A DNA stretch of 64,000 bases from Hymenobacter sp. YIM 151858-1 (GCF_025979705.1 NZ_CP110136.1:3162001-3226000); one strand, 5' to 3'. Numbered from the stretch's first letter, positions 1 through 8,466 are shown. A program made the numbers and translations. Notes: generated by a model from the letters alone, not told the origin.

Positions 1-173
1 ACACCGGCAATGATTTTCAGCAGCGACGACTTACCCGAACCGTTGAGGCCGAGCACGCCAATTTTGGCGCCGTAGAAAAACGAGAGGTAAATGTTTTTGA
101 GAACCTGTTTCTGGGGCGGGAACACTTTGTTCACGCCAGCCATCGAGAAAATAATGGTGGGCTGGTCGCTCAT
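1..173 (-). CDS. ettA: ABC-F ATPase EttA, N-terminal part (cut by window edge)
   Basis: This is the first 57 codons of an ABC-F protein whose remainder lies left of the window. ABC-F proteins are soluble, have two ATPase domains and act on the ribosome; EttA occupies the E site and tunes the first elongation steps to the energy state of the cell. The visible part starts at the ATG ending at 173 with [20 protein letters not shown] and carries the first Walker A motif, [16 protein letters not shown]. The opening residues and the [14 protein letters not shown] stretch are typical of EttA rather than of Uup or resistance ABC-F members. It is divergent from the DUF349 gene. Assignment rests on only 57 residues, so another ABC-F subfamily remains possible. 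Confidence 0.8.
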   Translation of the reverse strand, partial: MSDQPTIIFSMAGVNKVFPPQKQVLKNIYLSFFYGAKIGVLGLNGSGKSSLLKIIAG

Positions 174-628
174 GCAGTAAGCTGATGATGAATTCGATGT
201 GAAAGAAAAAGCTCCTTCTGTTTTAGCAGCTAGGAATGTTGCTGCTCGCGCAGCAACGGGGGTTGCCGACCTAGGGCGGGGCCTCGTGGCCGAACCGCTC
301 CTGCCCCCGGGCGTTAGCCTTGATCAAGCACCGCAGTGTCGGGCAGGTGGCCGCCGCTTTCGGCAGCGGGGCCGTTTGCAAAGCTAAGCCGCGCCCGCCA
401 CAGAAACACACCGCATAAGGCTTGCATTGTAAGCATTCTTGGGTGCAACTTCCGGCTGCGTACGCCGTCTTCGCATCAGGCGCCGGGTTTGGCAACGCCG
501 TTCACTTTACTCCGCCCAACGTACCTCATCCTTTACCGTACCGCCAAGTAGCTACGAATCCCGTAAACTTGTGCGTTTATCGCTTCCCGCCACCCACCAC
601 TCCGCTCCTGTTTAGGACGTTTATCCTT
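174..628. other. Intergenic region between divergent ettA and DUF349 gene
   Basis: No convincing gene lies here; short reading frames on both strands lack family features. A perfect 8-bp-arm hairpin (GTTGCTGC, TCGC loop, GCAGCAAC) sits at 238-257. On the minus strand TAGCTTTG at 379-386 matches the Bacteroidota -7 consensus TAnnTTTG and could drive ettA with a leader of about 200 nt, but no TTG is found at the expected -33 distance. One ACCTAGG word is at about 269. On the plus strand TAAACTTG at 564-571 is a one-mismatch -7 candidate for the DUF349 gene. Confidence 0.4.
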
Positions 629-1933
629 ATGGAACAGCAAGAGCAGCTGCTCAATCAGGCTCGCCAATTTGGCTACATCGAAGGCGACCAGGTATGGCTT
701 CGCCCGTTCATGGACCTGCCCGCCCGGCAGGTGGGCCAGGTAAAAGACACCGAAGACGCAGCCCTGCTGTACTTCGCCCAACGTTTCGAGAGCTTCCGCG
801 GCAAGGTAGATGACCTGCTCAGCCGCATCGAGGAATCGGAAAACAAGGGCTCTTTCCTGATGAAAGCCTTGCACCTTAAGGAGCAAATTGCTTCGTACGA
901 TGCCCTGGGCGACTTCACCGAGCTGCACCGCCGCCTTACCGAGGCCGAGGAGCACATTCGCACGCTGGTAGCCCGCAACCGCGAGAAAAACCTGGCCACC
1001 AAGGTGAAGCTCATCGAGGAGGCCGAGTCGTTGCACGACACCATCGACTGGCAGGCCGGCGGCGAAAAGCTGAAGGAGCTGCGCCAGGCCTGGATCAAAA
1101 CCGGCCCGGTGAGCAAGGAGCTTACCGACGAGATGGAAACGCGCTTCCAAGCCGCCATCGAAGACTTCTACGTGCGCAAAAAAGCGTTCCAGGCCGATAA
1201 AAAGGCCATGACCAACCGGGCGTTCGAGAAGTACAAGTCGCTTATTCACAAATCCGAAGCCCTCCAAAATTCCGAGGATTGGGAAGGCACTACCGCCCAG
1301 CTGAAGCAGCTGCAGCAGGAGTGGAAAGACGTAGGCGGCTCGCTGCCCCGCAAAACCGCCAACGACCTCTGGACGCGCTTCCGCGCTGCCCATAACCGCT
1401 TCTTCGACCGCCTCAAAGAGCACATCAGCTCGAAGCGCTCCGAGGCCAAAGACCAGTACATGGACGACAACCTGGGCCGCAAGCGCGCCCTGGTGGCCGA
1501 GGCCGAAGCCCTGCTCAGCCAGCCCATGCACGAGGCCGTGGCCCGCGCCAAAGAGCTGCAAGCCGCCTGGAAAAAGGTGGGCCCCGTGCGCGGCCCCGAG
1601 TCGGACCAAGTGTGGGAGCAATTTCTAGCCGCCTGCGACAAGGTGTTCGAGCTCAGCTCGTTGGAGCACTACATCCGCAAGCGCCAACCCCAGGAAGGCC
1701 CCAAGCCCAGCTCGCAGGAGCAGCTTTCGCAGCGCGTTACGGCTCTGCGCGAGTTCATCAAGTACGACCGGCAGGAGCAGGATGTGCTGCAGGAAAACCT
1801 GGGCAAGCTGAACGACTCCCCGGGCAACGAGGCTTTCCGGACGATGCTGCAAAGCAAAATCAGGGCGTTCGAGCGGAAAATCCGCACCAAAAACGAGCTG
1901 ATCGACCTGCTTCGCGAGCGTTACGCCGAATAA
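629..1933 (+). CDS. DUF349 domain protein, 434 aa
   Basis: Cytosolic, almost wholly helical protein of unknown biochemical role with three DUF349 repeats. Each repeat shows the pattern L-x3-W-x3-G, then W/E-x-RF-x2-A and an aromatic (LRQAWIKTGPV near residue 147, LQQEWKDVGG near 226, LQAAWKKVGPV near 305). DUF349 proteins are common in Bacteroidota and Actinobacteria and are predicted coiled coils; no enzymatic motif is visible. The reading frame stays open back to an ATG at 422, but the 69 residues in front (rich in Pro and Cys, unlike the rest) are not family-like, and MEQQEQLLNQARQFGYIEGD at 629 is the natural start. It is followed after a 135-bp gap by the DUF2795 gene on the same strand. 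Confidence 0.85.
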   Translation: MEQQEQLLNQARQFGYIEGDQVWLRPFMDLPARQVGQVKDTEDAALLYFAQRFESFRGKVDDLLSRIEESENKGSFLMKALHLKEQIASYDALGDFTELHRRLTEAEEHIRTLVARNREKNLATKVKLIEEAESLHDTIDWQAGGEKLKELRQAWIKTGPVSKELTDEMETRFQAAIEDFYVRKKAFQADKKAMTNRAFEKYKSLIHKSEALQNSEDWEGTTAQLKQLQQEWKDVGGSLPRKTANDLWTRFRAAHNRFFDRLKEHISSKRSEAKDQYMDDNLGRKRALVAEAEALLSQPMHEAVARAKELQAAWKKVGPVRGPESDQVWEQFLAACDKVFELSSLEHYIRKRQPQEGPKPSSQEQLSQRVTALREFIKYDRQEQDVLQENLGKLNDSPGNEAFRTMLQSKIRAFERKIRTKNELIDLLRERYAE

Positions 1934-2068
1934 TCTAACATTTCCACGCGTTTTACGTTGTCCAATCGCCTGTCGACCTGACGCCTTGGCGCACTATATA
2001 TCGACGGCCGGATTTTTGCTAGCGGCGTACCGCTACTTTACCCAACCCATTTTACGCACAACCTTACT

Positions 2069-2290
2069 ATGTACTGGACCCTGGAACTCGCCTCGTATCT
2101 GGAAGATGCTCCCTGGCCCGCCACCAAGGACGAGCTCATCGATTACTCGATCCGTTCGGGCGCTCCGATGGAGGTAGTGGAAAACCTGCAGGCCCTCGAA
2201 GACGACGGCCAACCTTACGAGAGCATCGAAGAAGTGTGGCCGGATTACCCGACCAAGGAAGACTTCATGTTCAACGAAGACGAGTATTAA
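2069..2290 (+). CDS. DUF2795 domain protein, 73 aa
   Basis: Small acidic cytosolic protein: starts MYWTLELASYLEDAPWPATK and ends NEDEY. The W-P-A-T-K-x-E-L-I-D-Y-x-I and G-x-P-x-E-V-V-E-N-L elements are the DUF2795 pattern, a short helical fold of unknown function. The sequence is of the highly conserved kind seen across Cytophagales, usually as a single-copy gene. A longer start in another frame (1986) is not compatible with the family. It precedes an ABC ATPase gene by 63 bp, with a degenerate repeat between them. Confidence 0.85.
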   Translation: MYWTLELASYLEDAPWPATKDELIDYSIRSGAPMEVVENLQALEDDGQPYESIEEVWPDYPTKEDFMFNEDEY

Positions 2291-2292
2291 GC

Positions 2293-2385
2293 CAGTTATC
2301 AGTTTTTAGTTGTCAGTTGTCGGGGCCTTTGCGGCCCTGAAGCCGCCTACCTGATGAGTCTGCTGACTGACAACTCGCAACTGAC
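2293..2385. repeat. Degenerate inverted CAGTTGTCAGTT-type repeat
   Basis: The left part (2293-2321, TTAGTTGTCAGTTGTC) and the right part (2364-2385, GACTGACAACTCGCAACTG) are imperfect reverse complements built from a roughly 7-bp word, CAGTTGT/ACAACTG. GGGCC and GGCCC in the middle also pair. The right part lies inside the first codons of the ABC ATPase gene and is translated as LTDNSQLTTD. This is a low-complexity hairpin-forming element, not a terminator with a T-run. Confidence 0.6.
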
Positions 2386-3136
2386 GACCGACGACGCTCC
2401 TCCCGCATTGCGCGCGGAGAATCTGGTTGCGGGGTACGAACAGCGCGTTCTGCTCCGCAACCTTTTTTTGTCGGTACCCGAGGGCGCGTTCGTGGCTATT
2501 GTAGGCCACAACGGCGCCGGCAAAACCACCTTGTTTCGGGTACTGACGGGGCAGTTGCCCTACACCGGGCAAGTGCAGCTGCACGGCCGCGACTTGCAGC
2601 ACATCCGGCAGCCGGCGGCCCAGGGCGTGCTGGCCCACTTGCCGCAGCGCAACGCCATCAGCTTCCCCATTGAGGTGCGCGAGCTAGTGGTAATGGGCCG
2701 CTTTCGGCAGCACCGCGGCTTGCTGGCCGGCTACACCGCCCACGATTACGCCCTGGCCGATGAGGCCCTGCAGCAAGTGGGGGCCGCGCACCTAGGGCAG
2801 CAAAATTTTACGCTGCTTTCGGGTGGCGAGCAACAACTGGTATGGCTGGCGCAGCTGCTGCTGCAGGATGCCCGCCTGTGGCTGCTCGATGAGCCTACCC
2901 AGCAACTCGACGTGTACTACCGCCGCCGGGTGTTTGCCCTGCTGCAACAGTGGGTGCAGGAGCGGCGCAAAACCATCCTCTGCATCACCCACGACCTCGA
3001 CCAGCTGCCCGACCTCCCGGGCTACCTGCTCAACCTTTCGGCCCCCGAGCCGCAGCTGCAGCCCCTGAACGAGGCTACCGTACGCGCCGCCCGCGAGTGG
3101 CTCGAAAACGAAGCCAGCCTGCCCACCAAACGGTAG
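2354..3136 (+). CDS. ABC transporter ATP-binding protein (iron-siderophore/cobalamin type)
   Basis: A 260-aa nucleotide-binding subunit: Walker A GHNGAGKTT at 51-59, Q-loop LPQRN near 97, signature LSGGE at 155-159, Walker B LWLLDEPT at 175-182 and H-loop His213. Overall length and the FPIEVRELVVMGR stretch after the Q-loop fit the FepC/BtuD/HmuV group that powers uptake of ferric siderophores, heme or cobalamin. No permease or binding protein is adjacent, so it must work with subunits encoded elsewhere. The first 16 residues (SLLTDNSQLTTDDAPP) come from an interspersed repeat and are not family-like; the conserved domain begins near LRAENLVAGY. Its stop codon lies within a 24-bp-arm palindrome shared with the convergent cyclase gene. 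Confidence 0.8.
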   Translation: MSLLTDNSQLTTDDAPPALRAENLVAGYEQRVLLRNLFLSVPEGAFVAIVGHNGAGKTTLFRVLTGQLPYTGQVQLHGRDLQHIRQPAAQGVLAHLPQRNAISFPIEVRELVVMGRFRQHRGLLAGYTAHDYALADEALQQVGAAHLGQQNFTLLSGGEQQLVWLAQLLLQDARLWLLDEPTQQLDVYYRRRVFALLQQWVQERRKTILCITHDLDQLPDLPGYLLNLSAPEPQLQPLNEATVRAAREWLENEASLPTKR

Positions 3137-3182
3137 CTGCGTGTAGCGCGGACTGCAAAGTCCGCGCTACACGCAGCTACCG
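3131..3182. repeat. Perfect 24-bp-arm palindrome holding both stop codons
   Basis: Arms 3131-3154 and 3159-3182 are exact reverse complements with a GCAA loop. The arm begins CGGTAGCTGCGTGTAG. Each arm gives the terminal Arg-stop (CGG TAG) of one of the two convergent genes: the ABC ATPase at 3134-3136 and the lycopene cyclase at 3177-3179. The inner part (TGTAGCGCGGACT) is shared with the element at 19269-19402. There is no T-run, but it could act as a bidirectional terminator or mRNA-end stabiliser. Confidence 0.85.
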
Positions 3183-4349
3183 GCGTTGGCCCGGCTTGCC
3201 GCGCAGCACGTTGGCAATCGACTGCATAAAGGGCCACGGCGTTACGGAATTCATCACCTGGAAATTCTCGGCCCACGTGGTGCGTTCGTCCAGGAAATCG
3301 AGGATGCGCTCCACCGGGTTGTTCCGAAATAGCTCGCTGAAAATCTGGCCGGTTCGCTCGCCCTCGCGCTGCATAATGTCGAGCAGCAAAGTGTCGAACA
3401 GGCGAAACTGCCACGCGTCGCCGGTAAGGTTGGCGGGCAGTGCCCCGGTACTGGCCAGGGCCGCAGTAAGCCGTTCGGCGTGCTGCTGCATGCGCAGAAA
3501 GGCGTAGCCGGTGCTGGCTTTTACGCGCCCGCCCCGGGTGCCCAGGTGCACAATATTGGTGCCCGTGCGCGGCGCAAAAACGTGGTCGGTCATCGGGATG
3601 GCGCCGGCCTCGGTTTCGGCAATGCGGTACGGGCGGCCACCCAGGGCCGTGGCCAGGTAATCGCGCAGTGCTTGCTCGTACTCGGCCTGCGGCAGCAGCT
3701 GGCCCGAAAACAGGGTGTACTCTACCAACGCCCGCCTAGGTGAAAACGGCAGCACGTACACGAAGCGGCACTCGTGGTGTTGCGGCACCCGAAAATCCAT
3801 GAACACCGGCGTGCGGGCATCAAAGGCGTCGTAATCCGCTTCAACTTCCCAGCCCACAAAATGCTGCCAGAGGTAGCGCTTATTGGGGCGCGGCTCCGGC
3901 TTGGGCGGGCGGCTATCAAAAGCATAGCGCGCCGTAAAAGTGCCTGCCGAGGTGTGCGCCGCCACGCCCGTGGGCGTGTTTTCGAGCTGCTCTACGCGGG
4001 CCTGCACCACGGTAAACTGCTCGGGGCGGGCATCCAGGGCTTGCTGCACGAAGCGGTAAAAATCGAGGCCGCGCAGGGTGCAGTAGCGGTGCCGTTGCAA
4101 GGGCAGCACCGCATCGAGCTCGGGGCTCCGGAAGGCCAGCTGCCGCCACTGGCCGGCCAGCACAGCATCGTAGGGCGTAGGCCGGTCCGCCCAGAACGAC
4201 CAGGTGCGGTCGTTCTGGTTTTTCTCTTCTGGCTCCAGCAGCAGCACACGCTTGTGGCGCAGGCGCGGCTCCTGGCTGAGGTGGTACGCCAGGCTCAGCC
4301 CGGCCGCGCCGCCGCCGGCAAGCAGGTAGTCGAAATCGGGCGGAGTCAT
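3177..4349 (-). CDS. Lycopene beta-cyclase family protein
   Basis: A 390-aa flavoprotein of the lycopene cyclase family, expected to close the rings of lycopene on the way to beta-carotene and the red or pink carotenoids typical of this group. The N-terminus has the dinucleotide-binding motif LLAGGGAAGLSLAYHL (about residues 8-23), followed by RTWSFWADRP, and the middle carries the HFVGWEVE and MDFRVPQ elements typical of CrtY-type cyclases. The frame stays open upstream to 4448, but MTPPDFDYLLAGGG (ATG at 4347-4349) is the family-like start. No other carotenoid gene is in the window. It is convergent with the ABC ATPase gene. Confidence 0.85.
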   Translation of the reverse strand: MTPPDFDYLLAGGGAAGLSLAYHLSQEPRLRHKRVLLLEPEEKNQNDRTWSFWADRPTPYDAVLAGQWRQLAFRSPELDAVLPLQRHRYCTLRGLDFYRFVQQALDARPEQFTVVQARVEQLENTPTGVAAHTSAGTFTARYAFDSRPPKPEPRPNKRYLWQHFVGWEVEADYDAFDARTPVFMDFRVPQHHECRFVYVLPFSPRRALVEYTLFSGQLLPQAEYEQALRDYLATALGGRPYRIAETEAGAIPMTDHVFAPRTGTNIVHLGTRGGRVKASTGYAFLRMQQHAERLTAALASTGALPANLTGDAWQFRLFDTLLLDIMQREGERTGQIFSELFRNNPVERILDFLDERTTWAENFQVMNSVTPWPFMQSIANVLRGKPGQRR

Positions 4350-4410
4350 CGTCGTCACGGGCAGAAAAGAACAGCGCGGGGGTATTTGTTTGGGCCAAGC
4401 TACGCACGCC

Positions 4411-4456
4411 GGCCCTAGGTGCCCCCGGGCCATACGTAACCAAGGCACCTAGGGCC
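4411..4456. repeat. Inverted pair of CCTAGG words (13-bp arms)
   Basis: GGCCCTAGGTGCC (4411-4423) and GGCACCTAGGGCC (4444-4456) are exact reverse complements separated by 20 nt. They lie in the 183-bp gap between the LOG gene stop (4533) and the cyclase start, both on the minus strand. The layout matches a second pair at 14237-14310. It could fold as a terminator-like hairpin after the LOG gene, though no T-run follows. Confidence 0.75.
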
Positions 4457-4532
4457 GCCGCCGCGGCAAACAAAAGCGGCCCTGGTGAGTACCAGAGCCG
4501 CCACAAAATTGCAGTAGTTGCGCCGCCGGGGC

Positions 4533-5396
4533 TTAGAAGTTCGGCGAGAGCAGGTACTTGCTGTAGAACTCGTCGATGATGCGCACGGCATCCGAAGGGT
4601 CGTCCACGATCTGCACCAGGCTCATGTCCTCGGGCGAGATGTTGTGCTCCTCGTGCAACATCACTTCCTCGATCCACTTGAACAGGCCGTTCCAGTACGC
4701 CGAACCTACCAGCACGATGGGGAATCGGCCGATTTTGCGCGTCTGAATCAGGGTAATGGCCTCAAACAGTTCGTCGAGGGTGCCGAAGCCGCCGGGCATG
4801 CCGATGAAGCCCTGCGAGTACTTCACGAACATCACCTTACGCACGAAGAAGTAATCGAAGTTGATCACCTTATCGGGGTCGATGTAGATGTTGTGCGTCT
4901 GCTCGAAGGGCAGCTCGATGTTCAGGCCCACCGACTTACCGCCCTCGGCGCGGGCGCCTTTGTTACCGGCTTCCATGATGCCGGGGCCGCCGCCCGTGAT
5001 TACGCCGTAGCCGTGGCGCACCAGCTTGGCCGCAATTTCTTCGGCCATTTGGTAGTAAGGGTTGTCGGGCTTGGTGCGGGCCGAACCGAAGATGGATACG
5101 CACGGACCGATTTTGGCCATTTTCTCGAAGCCCTCCACGAACTCGGCCATCACCTTAAAGATCTGCCACGAGTCGGCAATCTTAATCTCGTTCCAGTCCT
5201 TGTCGACAAACGCTTTGCGGATCTTCTGCTCGTCCTCGAGCTGAATGGTACGCTCGCCGTGGGTTTGCTCGCGAATGTCGCTGATGGTGGTAACCTTGTT
5301 GTCGTTAACGTCGGGCTGCGTGATGATGCGGCCGCTGCCGGCGTTGTGGGCTTCCTCCTGGAGTTTGGTTTTGCTGGTTTTTTTCAGTTTGGTCAT
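4533..5396 (-). CDS. LOG family protein (TIGR00730-type nucleotide phosphoribohydrolase)
   Basis: A 287-aa cytosolic Rossmann-fold protein. The LOG family hydrolyses nucleoside 5'-monophosphates (cytokinin ribotides in plants; AMP and pyrimidine nucleotides for bacterial relatives); it was long misannotated as lysine decarboxylase. The two signature motifs are present: GGGPGIMEAGNKGA at about 135-148 and PGGFGTLDE at 201-209. The first ~90 residues form a charged N-terminal extension seen in the longer bacterial members. The ATG ending at 5396 (MTKLKKTSK) is preferred over a GTG two codons earlier. It has its own promoter candidate and a dyad about 140 bp upstream. Confidence 0.85.
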   Translation of the reverse strand: MTKLKKTSKTKLQEEAHNAGSGRIITQPDVNDNKVTTISDIREQTHGERTIQLEDEQKIRKAFVDKDWNEIKIADSWQIFKVMAEFVEGFEKMAKIGPCVSIFGSARTKPDNPYYQMAEEIAAKLVRHGYGVITGGGPGIMEAGNKGARAEGGKSVGLNIELPFEQTHNIYIDPDKVINFDYFFVRKVMFVKYSQGFIGMPGGFGTLDELFEAITLIQTRKIGRFPIVLVGSAYWNGLFKWIEEVMLHEEHNISPEDMSLVQIVDDPSDAVRIIDEFYSKYLLSPNF

Positions 5397-5534
5397 AGCC
5401 ACGCTGATGAAGTAAGGGGTTGATTAAGGCACCTGCGCAACCGCGCGGCGGCAGGCACGGCCAACCGGGTAAGTGGAAAGGTGGGAAAAGAAAGGGCAAA
5501 AAGAAAGCCGCTCTGCCCCTACGGGCGCAGCGAC

Positions 5535-5570
5535 CAAAAGTATCGGCGCCCAAGTTAACAATTTGTTAAC
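5535..5570 (-). promoter_or_regulatory. Candidate promoter and operator of the LOG gene
   Basis: On the minus strand TACTTTTG (5535-5542) fits the Bacteroidota -7 consensus TAnnTTTG exactly. Immediately upstream is a perfect dyad, GTTAACAA-T-TTGTTAAC (5554-5570), overlapping where the -33 element should be; a TTG lies inside it at a slightly short spacing of 16. The dyad looks like a binding site for a dimeric regulator. Transcription would start near 5528, giving a leader of about 130 nt. Confidence 0.5.
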
Positions 5571-5894
5571 ATTGCGCTAGCCATATAGTTAAATTGTTAA
5601 GCAAGCCCTAGGTCGTTGTCATGCCGAGCTGGTCGAGGCAGCTGGCGTGCGGTCGTTGGATGGTATTGTCATCCTGACGCAGGAAGGACCTTACCGGGAC
5701 CTCACCCCCAGCCCCTCTCCAAAAGAGAGGGGAGCGGCTAGTATCTGGCGTCAGCAAACAAGATGATTCGGCAAGCTCAGCATGACACTACCTAAGCACG
5801 TCGGCCACGCGTGAGAAGGTCCTTCGCTTGGGCTCAGGATGACAGATGTAATTAACGTGCAAAGCCAAATGCCTCGCTTACGCGCAGCCCCCAC
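5571..5894. repeat. Mosaic of interspersed palindromic repeats
   Basis: No gene is visible. The gap is built of nested repeats. TGTCATCCTGACGCAGGAAG (about 5667-5686) is matched in inverse by AAGGTCC..CTCAGGATGACA (5817-5844). GTCATGCCGAGCT near 5620 is matched by AGCTCAGCATGAC near 5774. A short element at 5699-5735 (CCTCACCCCCAGCCCC, then GAGAGGGGAGC) belongs to the same family as the copies flanking the nuclease gene at 33.2-33.8 kb. GTCATGCTGAGC-type words also recur at 41.0 kb. One CCTAGG word is at 5608. Confidence 0.75.
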
Positions 5895-7157
5895 TTATTT
5901 CGAGCGGATGGCAATAACCGGGTCCATCATGGAGGCGATTACGGCCGGCACGATGCCCGAAATCACCCCGATCAGCACCGATAGGCCCAAGCCCAGCGCA
6001 ATGCGGTTCAGCGACATGGCCACCTTCAGGGCATCCTGCGGCACCAGCGTAACAAGCCACACCAGAAACAGGCCCGCCGCGCCGCCTACGAGGCACAGAA
6101 ACACGGCCTCGAACAGAAACTGCGACAGAATAAAGAAGTTGTTGGCGCCGAGCGACTTCTGAATCCCGATAATGTTGGTACGCTCCTTCACCGACACAAA
6201 CATGATGTTGGCAATGCCAAAGCCGCCCACCAGGATAGCAAACGAACCGATAACGGCTCCGGCCACGCCAATAACGCCGAACAGTTTGGTAATGGCGTCG
6301 GCGAGCATTTCGGGGCGGTTCAGGGCGAAGTCGTCTTCTTCGCGCGGTTTCAGGCCGCGGATGTTGCGCATGGCGCCGCGCACCTCGGCCTCCAGGTTCA
6401 GCAGGCCGGGGTCGGTGTCGGTGCCCTTGATGCCGATGGTAGCCTGCGCGCCGCCCAAGCTGCCGGTACTCAGGGCAAACATTTTGGTAAAAGCACCTAG
6501 GGGCAGCAGGCAATTGGTATCGTTGCTGGGCGTATCGAGCAGCTTTTTGCCCTCCTTTTCCATCACGCCCACAATCACAAACTTCTGCCCCTGGGTGCGG
6601 AACTCGCGGCCCAGAGCCGAGCCGTTGGGGTACAGGTTGTGCGCAATGTCGTAGCCCACTACGGCCACGTTGCGGGCGGCATCCATCTCCTGCGGCGTAA
6701 AATAGCGCCCCTCCTGGATTGGCACGCTCGATACCTGGCGGTAGTCGTAGGTAACGCCTTGCAGGGCAATGCCCTCCACGCTGTTGGTGCCGGCCTTGAG
6801 GGTGTTGCCGCCGCGCGCCGCAAACACGGCCACGCCGCGGTTATTCTCGGCCGTGAGGCGGCGCTGCAGCTCCCGAAACTCGCGAATAGATGGGTTGGGC
6901 CGGTTGAAATACTTCCACCACGGGTAGTCGCCGCCGAAGGCCCAGGGCCACTTCTGTACGTAGATGACCTTGTCGCCCACGAAGTTCATGCTCTGGCGGA
7001 TGTTGGCCTCGAGCGAATCGACCACCGTGAATACCGAGATGATGGCGAAAATGCCCACCGTGACGCCCAGCAACGACAGCACCGTGCGCAGCAGGTTGGC
7101 ACGAAGCGCCTGCCAGGCAAAGCGTAGACTCTCGAACAACAGGCGCAACGATTTCAT
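5895..7157 (-). CDS. MacB-like ABC transporter permease
   Basis: A 420-aa inner-membrane permease of the MacB/FtsX type: one membrane helix near residues 20-45 (LLRTVLSLLGVTVGIFAIIS), a long periplasmic MacB_PCD domain, and three C-terminal helices with the conserved GIANIMFVSVKERTNIIGIQ and K-S-L-G-A segment followed by GIVPA and P-V-I-A-I-R. Such permeases pair with a separate ATPase and usually serve export, lipoprotein release or mechanotransmission rather than import. No ATPase gene is adjacent. The start is the ATG ending at 7157 (MKSLRLLFESLRFAWQAL); 15 upstream codons also stay open but are not family-like. Confidence 0.8.
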   Translation of the reverse strand: MKSLRLLFESLRFAWQALRANLLRTVLSLLGVTVGIFAIISVFTVVDSLEANIRQSMNFVGDKVIYVQKWPWAFGGDYPWWKYFNRPNPSIREFRELQRRLTAENNRGVAVFAARGGNTLKAGTNSVEGIALQGVTYDYRQVSSVPIQEGRYFTPQEMDAARNVAVVGYDIAHNLYPNGSALGREFRTQGQKFVIVGVMEKEGKKLLDTPSNDTNCLLPLGAFTKMFALSTGSLGGAQATIGIKGTDTDPGLLNLEAEVRGAMRNIRGLKPREEDDFALNRPEMLADAITKLFGVIGVAGAVIGSFAILVGGFGIANIMFVSVKERTNIIGIQKSLGANNFFILSQFLFEAVFLCLVGGAAGLFLVWLVTLVPQDALKVAMSLNRIALGLGLSVLIGVISGIVPAVIASMMDPVIAIRSK

Positions 7158-7310
7158 GGCGGCGAACTTGTAGTCAGCAATTACCCGGGAAAGGTACAAC
7201 ACCGGAGCTCAGCCACCGGTTGGGCGGCCTCATCTTTCCGGCATGCTTTCACGTAGTGAAGGCTTTTCAGATTTAGAAAGGAAAGTAACGATATATCCAA
7301 GCCCGTTGCG

Positions 7311-7318
7311 TACTTTTG
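7311..7318 (+). promoter_or_regulatory. Candidate -7 element for queA
   Basis: TACTTTTG matches TAnnTTTG exactly, 57 bp before the queA start. A TTG at the usual -33 spacing is not seen, so this is a partial match. Confidence 0.4.
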
Positions 7319-7374
7319 CAATCCGAAAATTTTGCGTATTCTCCCCGTTTTCTTGCCTGTTCTAAACGCCGGCC

Positions 7375-8427
7375 ATGAAGCTCTCCGAGTTCAAGTTTGA
7401 ATTGCCCGATAACCTGGTCGCTCAGCACCCTGCCAAAAACCGCGACGAATCGCGGCTGATGGTGGTGCACCGCGATAGTGGCCGCATCGAGCACCGTACT
7501 TTCAAAGACATCATCGAGTATTTCGACGATGGCGACGTAATGGTGGTGAACGACACGAAAGTGTTTCCGGCCCGCCTCTACGGCAATAAAGAAAAAACCG
7601 GCGCCAAAATCGAAGTGTTCCTGCTGCGCGAGCTCAACAAAGAGCTGCACCTGTGGGACGTACTCGTGGACCCGGCTCGTAAAATCCGCGTCGGCAACAA
7701 GCTGTACTTCGACGACGACGGCATCATGGTGGCCGAAGTTATCGACAACACCACCTCGCGCGGCCGCACCATCAAGTTCCTGTTCGACGGCCCTGAGGAG
7801 GACTTCTACAAGGCCCTGCACGACCTAGGCGAAACCCCGCTGCCCAAGGAGTTTATCCCGCGCGACCCGGAGGCTTCGGACAAGGAGCGCTACCAGACGA
7901 TTTACGCCAAGCACACCGGTGCCGTAGCGGCGCCCTCCGCGGGCCTGCACTTCACCCGCGAGGTTATCAAGCGCCTCGAAATCAAAGGCGTGGAAATGGT
8001 ACCGGTAACCCTGCACGTTGGCTTGGGCACGTTCCGCCCGGTTGATGTGGAGGACCTGACCAAGCACAAGATGGACTCGGAAAACTTCATCGTGCCCACC
8101 GATTCGGCCACGATGGTAAACCGCGCCCTCGACCAGAAGAAGCGCGTGTGCGCGGTGGGCACCACCACCATGCGCGCCATGGAGTCGTCGGTATCGGCCA
8201 ACGCCCGCCTGAAGCCCACCGAAGGCTGGACGGACAAGTTCATCTTCCCGCCCTTCGAGTTCAAAATCGCCAACACGCTGCTCACGAACTTCCACATGCC
8301 CGAGAGCACGCTGATGATGATGGCCGCCGCTTTTGCGGGCTACGACCTGCTCATCGAGGCGTACCAAACCGCCATTAAGGAGAAGTACAAGTTCTTCACC
8401 TACGGCGACGCGATGCTGATTCTGTAG
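7375..8427 (+). CDS. queA: S-adenosylmethionine:tRNA ribosyltransferase-isomerase
   Basis: A 350-aa cytosolic enzyme that transfers and isomerises the ribose of SAM onto preQ1 at the wobble base of GUN tRNAs, making epoxyqueuosine. It has full family length. Diagnostic segments are the N-terminal [34 protein letters not shown], the central [24 protein letters not shown], and the C-terminal [12 protein letters not shown] with GYDLLIEAY. The start [11 protein letters not shown] is unambiguous. It is monocistronic: the gene upstream is divergent and a strong hairpin follows. Confidence 0.95.
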   Translation: MKLSEFKFELPDNLVAQHPAKNRDESRLMVVHRDSGRIEHRTFKDIIEYFDDGDVMVVNDTKVFPARLYGNKEKTGAKIEVFLLRELNKELHLWDVLVDPARKIRVGNKLYFDDDGIMVAEVIDNTTSRGRTIKFLFDGPEEDFYKALHDLGETPLPKEFIPRDPEASDKERYQTIYAKHTGAVAAPSAGLHFTREVIKRLEIKGVEMVPVTLHVGLGTFRPVDVEDLTKHKMDSENFIVPTDSATMVNRALDQKKRVCAVGTTTMRAMESSVSANARLKPTEGWTDKFIFPPFEFKIANTLLTNFHMPESTLMMMAAAFAGYDLLIEAYQTAIKEKYKFFTYGDAMLIL

Positions 8428-8466
8428 TGATTGGCCGGTGGCGGGACACCCCACCACCGGCTGTGT

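Noticed and set aside
533-1621. Long antisense reading frame opposite the DUF349 gene
   Set aside because: It mirrors the codon pattern of the real gene, lacks any domain and overlaps it fully; GC-rich genomes produce such frames.
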